Below are positions 60,997-64,000 of a stretch of 64,000 nucleotides of DNA, piece by piece (within the stretch, counting starts at the first letter, position 1; each line of letters opens with the position of its first letter). Position numbers and translations under genes: made by a program. The DNA is from CAJLIR01 sp964408085 (GTDB lineage: Bacteria > Bacillota_I > Bacilli_A > RF39 > UBA660): assembly GCA_964408085.1 (NCBI GenBank), contig CAYOYB010000011.1:9308-73307 (forward strand). Reading direction: 5' to 3'. The notes beneath the pieces are model-generated. The model did no database searches. It was not told the DNA's origin and saw nothing but the letters and a program-made list of their open reading frames with translations.

Positions 60997-61609
60997 TGTA
61001 ATGGCGCATTATTCTAGTCAATACAATCTATTATGAAGGTGGGGCTAAAAATCCACTAAAGAGCATATCTGTGAAACTTTTGGTGCTTGCTTCTTACGCC
61101 CAGTTTGGGGTGAGTGCTGGAAGGAAGAGTTCTAGGGCGACCGTAATGGCATACGTTATCGACCCGGTTCTCGAGGAGACCCATTCTTGTGTTGTGCCTA
61201 TACACAATTTTGTTGATGGACTAAATACGAAATGGGATTAAACCTACTAGGTGATGAAAGTTGCGAGTAGTGTAGCTTGTCTTGAGTGAAAATATGGGAA
61301 TAGCTGATCTACCAAAATTTTTTTGGCCAAAAAAAATTTAGGATTGCAGTTTGAAACTATTTTTGCAAAAAAGAATTAATTGTAGATTGATTGTTGAGGA
61401 AATCTCCTAGAATGTTTTTTAAAATAGGATTGCAGTGCGTACTAAGTGGTAATCAAGTCATATATTTGGTAACGATATATCAAATTTTTTAATGGGGAAC
61501 CACTTTTTGGTAACGAAAAGTAAAATTTGGGGAAATCCAACTTGACCTAAGACGTAAAGTTTACTATTTTAAAGCCATTTTATAAAAAGGGGTTTTATAA
61601 CCCTTTTTT
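60997..61609 (+). ncRNA. Large structured non-coding RNA, family not identified
   Basis: A ~610-base gap with no reading frame, bounded by a promoter and a strong terminator. The part 61035-61300 is much richer in G and C than any intergenic DNA here and has nested pairings, e.g. CCCATT (61180-61185) with AATGGG (61231-61236) enclosing TTGTGT / ACACAA (61187-61192, 61202-61207), and GTGG / CCAC near 61040-61058. The 3' half is A/T-rich with two duplicated motifs: TAGGATTGCAGT at 61339 and 61425, TTTGGTAACGA at 61465 and 61506. I see no RNase P landmarks (GAGGAAAGTCC) and no tmRNA start or tag. Large RNAs such as OLE and ROOL have this size, but I cannot assign it. Confidence 0.65.
61584..61609 (+). 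terminator. Terminator of the large RNA
   Basis: AAAAAGGGGTT and AACCCTTTTT pair around a TTAT loop (one extra G), followed by Ts. Confidence 0.85.
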
Positions 61610-61618
61610 GTTTTTAAT

Positions 61619-61714
61619 AAAAAAAAGGAACTGTCGGATTAACAGTTCCAAAAAAGAATAAAAAGGGGTTGGCTAGTGTGATACTAGCTCCAATTCGCTT
61701 AAATCGAATTGGTA
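61619..61714 (-). ncRNA. Small RNA with three hairpins, convergent to the large RNA
   Basis: On the minus strand a promoter is followed by three successive perfect hairpins in less than 100 bases: CAATTCG / CGAATTG (61691-61711), GCTAGT / ACTAGC (61672-61688), and GGAACTGT / ACAGTTCC (61627-61649), the last followed by eight Ts (61619-61626). The length, ~96 bases, and the absence of a reading frame with a ribosome site point to a small regulatory RNA. It lies opposite to the recG leader side and does not overlap a gene, so its targets are in trans or unknown. Confidence 0.65.
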
Positions 61715-61720
61715 CTGTAT

Positions 61721-61749
61721 ATACTAATCGAAAATGGTCAAAAAGTCAA
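61721..61749 (-). promoter_or_regulatory. Promoter of the small RNA
   Basis: On the minus strand TTGACT (61744-61749) and TAGTAT (61721-61726) have 17-base spacing; the start is expected near 61714. Confidence 0.7.
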
Positions 61750-61788
61750 TGCTTTTTTTTAAAAAAATGAAATTATTTAAAAAAAAGA

Positions 61789-61817
61789 TTGAACATCGAA
61801 CAAAAGTTTGCTAAAAT
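61789..61817 (+). promoter_or_regulatory. Promoter of recG
   Basis: TTGAAC (61789-61794) and TAAAAT (61812-61817) are 17 bases apart, 24 bases before the TTG start of recG. Confidence 0.65.
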
Positions 61818-61840
61818 GTAGTTAGTAAGTAGGTGATACA

Positions 61841-63838
61841 TTGGAATTAAGTGAAGTGACAGGAATAGGAACAAAAGCAATTGATAGTTTAAAAAAATTA
61901 GGAATTTATGATGTTGAAAGATTAATAACATATTATCCATTTCGCTATAATATTTTAAAACGTTCTAATTTATTAGAAACCTTTCAAGATGATAATATTG
62001 TTATTGATGGAACAATTGAGAGTAGACCAAGTATTTTTTTCTTTGCAAAACATAAAGATAAAATGACATTTAAGATGAAAACTGATAATATGCTACTTTC
62101 TATTATTATTTATAATCGAGGATATTTAAAAAATAAATTGTTAATAGGCAGTATGGTTACTATTATTGGTAAGTATGATAAATTACATAATACAGTTGTT
62201 GCTAATGATATAAAACTATCTCCTTTAACAAAGATTCCACCAATTGAACCAATTTATCATGCCAATTATAGTGTTACATCTAATAAAATACATAATTATA
62301 TTTTAAAAGCTTTAAAAAAAAGTTTTGTATTAAAAGATTATATTCCAGATGTTTATATTCAAAAATATTCCTTTTTAGATAAAAAAGAAGCAGTTATGAT
62401 TGCTCATAATCCTGCTAATACTAATTTATTAAAAAAAGCATTAGAACGTTTAAAATATGAAGAATTATTTTTATTTATGTTAAAAATTAATTATCTTAAA
62501 TTAAATAATAATTTTCAATTTGGATTGAAACGTGATATTAATAAATCAGATGTAGATAATTTTATTAATAATTTAGATTTTACATTAACAACTGATCAGT
62601 TAAATTGTGTTCAAGATGTTTATAATGATTTAGTTAATGAGAAAAGGATGAATCGACTTATTCAAGGGGATGTTGGTAGTGGTAAAACAATTGTAGCTAT
62701 TATTGCTATGTATATTAATTATTTGAGTGGTTATCAAAGTGCTTTAATGGCTCCAACAGAAATTTTAGCTAAACAACATTATGAAAATATTAGTAATTTA
62801 TTTTCTAAATATGGTATTAATGTAGCTATTTTGACGGGTAATTTAAAAATAAAAGAAAAACGACAAATTTATGAAAAATTAAATGCTGGGGAAATTGATG
62901 TTATTGTTGGAACACATGCATTATTTACAGATGAAGTTCAGTATCATAATTTAGGATTGGTTATTACTGATGAACAACATCGCTTTGGTGTTAATCAACG
63001 CGCAAATTTAAAAAATAAAGGATTAGTACCAGATATTTTATATATGAGTGCAACGCCAATTCCCAGAACCTATGCACTTACTATTTATGGCGATATGGAT
63101 GTTTCTAGTATTAAAACGATGCCAAATGGTCGTAAATCAGTAATTACTTATTTAAAAAAAGATAGTGAAATTAAAGATGTTTTGAATATGATGCTTGAAC
63201 AATTAAAAAATAATCATCAAATATATGTTATAGCTCCTTTAATTGAAGAAAGCGATAAAATTGATTTAGAAAATATTAATGAATTGTATCAGAAAATGGA
63301 TAGGGCTTTTGGAAAGTTTTATAATGTAGGTATATTACATGGAAAAATGGAAGCTAAAGAAAAAGAAGATGTAATGAATAAGTTTGCTAATAATGAGATT
63401 CAAATTTTGGTTAGTACAACTGTTATTGAAGTCGGAGTAGACGTTAAAAATGCTACTATGATGGTTATTTTTGATAGTTATCGTTTTGGGTTATCAGCAA
63501 TACATCAACTTCGTGGAAGAGTAGGTAGAAATGATTTACAGTCTTATTGTATTTTAATTAGTAATAAAAATACTGAAAGATTAAAAATATTAACTGAAAC
63601 AAATGATGGATTTAAAATTAGTGAAGAAGATTTTAAATTACGTGGTAGTGGTGATCTCTTTGGTGTAAAACAAAGTGGTGATATGAATTTTCAAATTGCA
63701 AATATAAAAAATGATTACAATATACTTTTGAAAGCTAAAGATGATAGTGATATTTATTTAAAAAATATTGATTTATATAGCGATGATAAAGCTAATAGTT
63801 TAAAAGAAATTTTATATTGTTCTAATGGTCTTGATTAA
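61841..63838 (+). CDS. recG: ATP-dependent DNA helicase RecG
   Basis: This is a 665-residue SF2 helicase that remodels stalled forks and Holliday junctions. The N-terminal wedge domain (VTGIGTKAIDSLKKLGIYDVERLITYYPFRY) holds an OB fold. The motor has Walker A QGDVGSGKT, motif II TDEQHRFG (DEQH), motif III MSATPIPRT, motif V VSTTVIEVGVDV and motif VI HQLRGRVGRND. GDLFGVKQSGDMNFQIANI is the C-terminal RecG signature. The start is a TTG after GTAGGTGAT; no ATG fits the family N-terminus. Full length. Confidence 0.96.
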   Translation: MELSEVTGIGTKAIDSLKKLGIYDVERLITYYPFRYNILKRSNLLETFQDDNIVIDGTIESRPSIFFFAKHKDKMTFKMKTDNMLLSIIIYNRGYLKNKLLIGSMVTIIGKYDKLHNTVVANDIKLSPLTKIPPIEPIYHANYSVTSNKIHNYILKALKKSFVLKDYIPDVYIQKYSFLDKKEAVMIAHNPANTNLLKKALERLKYEELFLFMLKINYLKLNNNFQFGLKRDINKSDVDNFINNLDFTLTTDQLNCVQDVYNDLVNEKRMNRLIQGDVGSGKTIVAIIAMYINYLSGYQSALMAPTEILAKQHYENISNLFSKYGINVAILTGNLKIKEKRQIYEKLNAGEIDVIVGTHALFTDEVQYHNLGLVITDEQHRFGVNQRANLKNKGLVPDILYMSATPIPRTYALTIYGDMDVSSIKTMPNGRKSVITYLKKDSEIKDVLNMMLEQLKNNHQIYVIAPLIEESDKIDLENINELYQKMDRAFGKFYNVGILHGKMEAKEKEDVMNKFANNEIQILVSTTVIEVGVDVKNATMMVIFDSYRFGLSAIHQLRGRVGRNDLQSYCILISNKNTERLKILTETNDGFKISEEDFKLRGSGDLFGVKQSGDMNFQIANIKNDYNILLKAKDDSDIYLKNIDLYSDDKANSLKEILYCSNGLD

Positions 63839-63858
63839 ATCTATGAAAATAATTTAAC

Positions 63859-63893
63859 TTGACTTTTAAAAACTAATAATGTATTATTATAAT
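63859..63893 (+). promoter_or_regulatory. Promoter of the leader RNA at the right edge
   Basis: TTGACT (63859-63864) with TATTAT (63882-63887) at 17 bases; TATAAT at 63888-63893 is an alternative -10 box at longer spacing. Confidence 0.55.
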
Positions 63894-63894
63894 A

Positions 63895-64000
63895 GCGTGA
63901 TAGTATCACGCTGTGCTCTTACGGTTGAATGTGAGGGCGTAACCGAAACCCCCTGAAGGAGCACGATTATATGTGCTCCATTTATTTTGCCCTTTATTTA
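63895..64000 (+). ncRNA. Structured leader, candidate riboswitch or attenuator (continues outside window)
   Basis: It starts with a perfect hairpin GCGTGAT / ATCACGC (63895-63911). Then GTGCTC (63913-63918) can pair with GAGCAC (63959-63964), enclosing the hairpin CGGTT / AACCG (63922-63945), whose G-rich loop (GAGGG) can pair with CCCCC at 63949-63953 as a pseudoknot. The same GGAGCAC (63958-63964) can instead pair with GTGCTCC (63973-63979), followed by a T-rich stretch. Two mutually exclusive stems on one segment are the mark of a switch. I do not recognise the class, and the controlled gene lies beyond base 64000. Confidence 0.6.

Noticed and set aside
60997..61609. RNase P RNA or tmRNA
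   Set aside because: The invariant GAGGAAAGTCC of RNase P and the tRNA-like ends and tag frame of tmRNA are not found.

Overview
The window is AT-rich DNA (strongly A/T in third codon positions) from a low-GC Gram-positive bacterium. TGA is used as a stop (for example at the ends of rsmE and of the flippase gene), so this is not a code-4 mollicute. Cell-wall genes are present (D-Ala-D-Ala ligase, GlmS with a glmS ribozyme, a GH73 autolysin, PASTA repeats). Together with the dnaG-rpoD-trmK order and a YqfQ relative, this suggests an uncultured gut-type Bacilli lineage (RF39 / Erysipelotrichales-like). That placement is inference; no rRNA gene is present.

Layout: 1-4363 surface proteins (a truncated membrane protein, a membrane protein with two DUF6273-like domains, a phosphodiester glycosidase). 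4466-7968 dnaG, rpoD, trmK. 7986-11008 yqfQ (minus strand), then a type IV pilus/type II secretion inner-membrane protein and a prepilin peptidase. 11093-13446 a ClpX-like AAA+ ATPase and a TtcA-like PP-loop enzyme. 13635-14750 a large prepilin whose 3' end carries what looks like a diversity-generating-retroelement variable region. 14826-15010 a probable 6S RNA next to tcdA. 15041-21679 RNA modification and repair genes (tcdA, rsmE, mtaB, recD2). 21766-23817 a small protein, a second prepilin, a membrane protein and a HAD phosphatase. 23823-31883 pgsA, a long autolysin, a PASTA protein and a zinc-ribbon membrane protein. 31976-36776 nfeD, an SPFH protein, a CPBP protease, a hydrolase and ddl. 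36780-38258 a FAD/Rieske oxidoreductase. 38476-41147 a probable accessory region: a small protein, a type I toxin-like peptide locus, an orphan 465-residue protein, and two tRNA genes. 41328-45289 iscS/nifS, a pentapeptide protein, a thioredoxin plus CcdA-like thiol relay, hemolysin III. 45375-47370 glmS with its ribozyme. 47513-60899 a surface polysaccharide cluster (deacetylase, flippase, four GT2 and GT4 enzymes in its first part, polymerase, acyltransferase, PssD/PssE pair, DUF6056-like protein, GtrB-like transferase). 60997-61714 a large unassigned structured RNA and a convergent small RNA. 61841-63838 recG. The right edge is a structured, riboswitch-like leader.

The most interesting signals are: (1) a block of C-ending codons in the last ~100 bases of the pilin gene at 13635, which fits adenine-targeted mutagenesis of AAC/AAT template codons, with no reverse transcriptase or template repeat in the window; (2) a 27-residue hydrophobic peptide whose mRNA ends can pair, beside an orphan gene next to tRNAs; (3) a ~610-nt structured non-coding RNA facing a ~96-nt three-hairpin RNA; (4) a leader at the right edge with two mutually exclusive stems.
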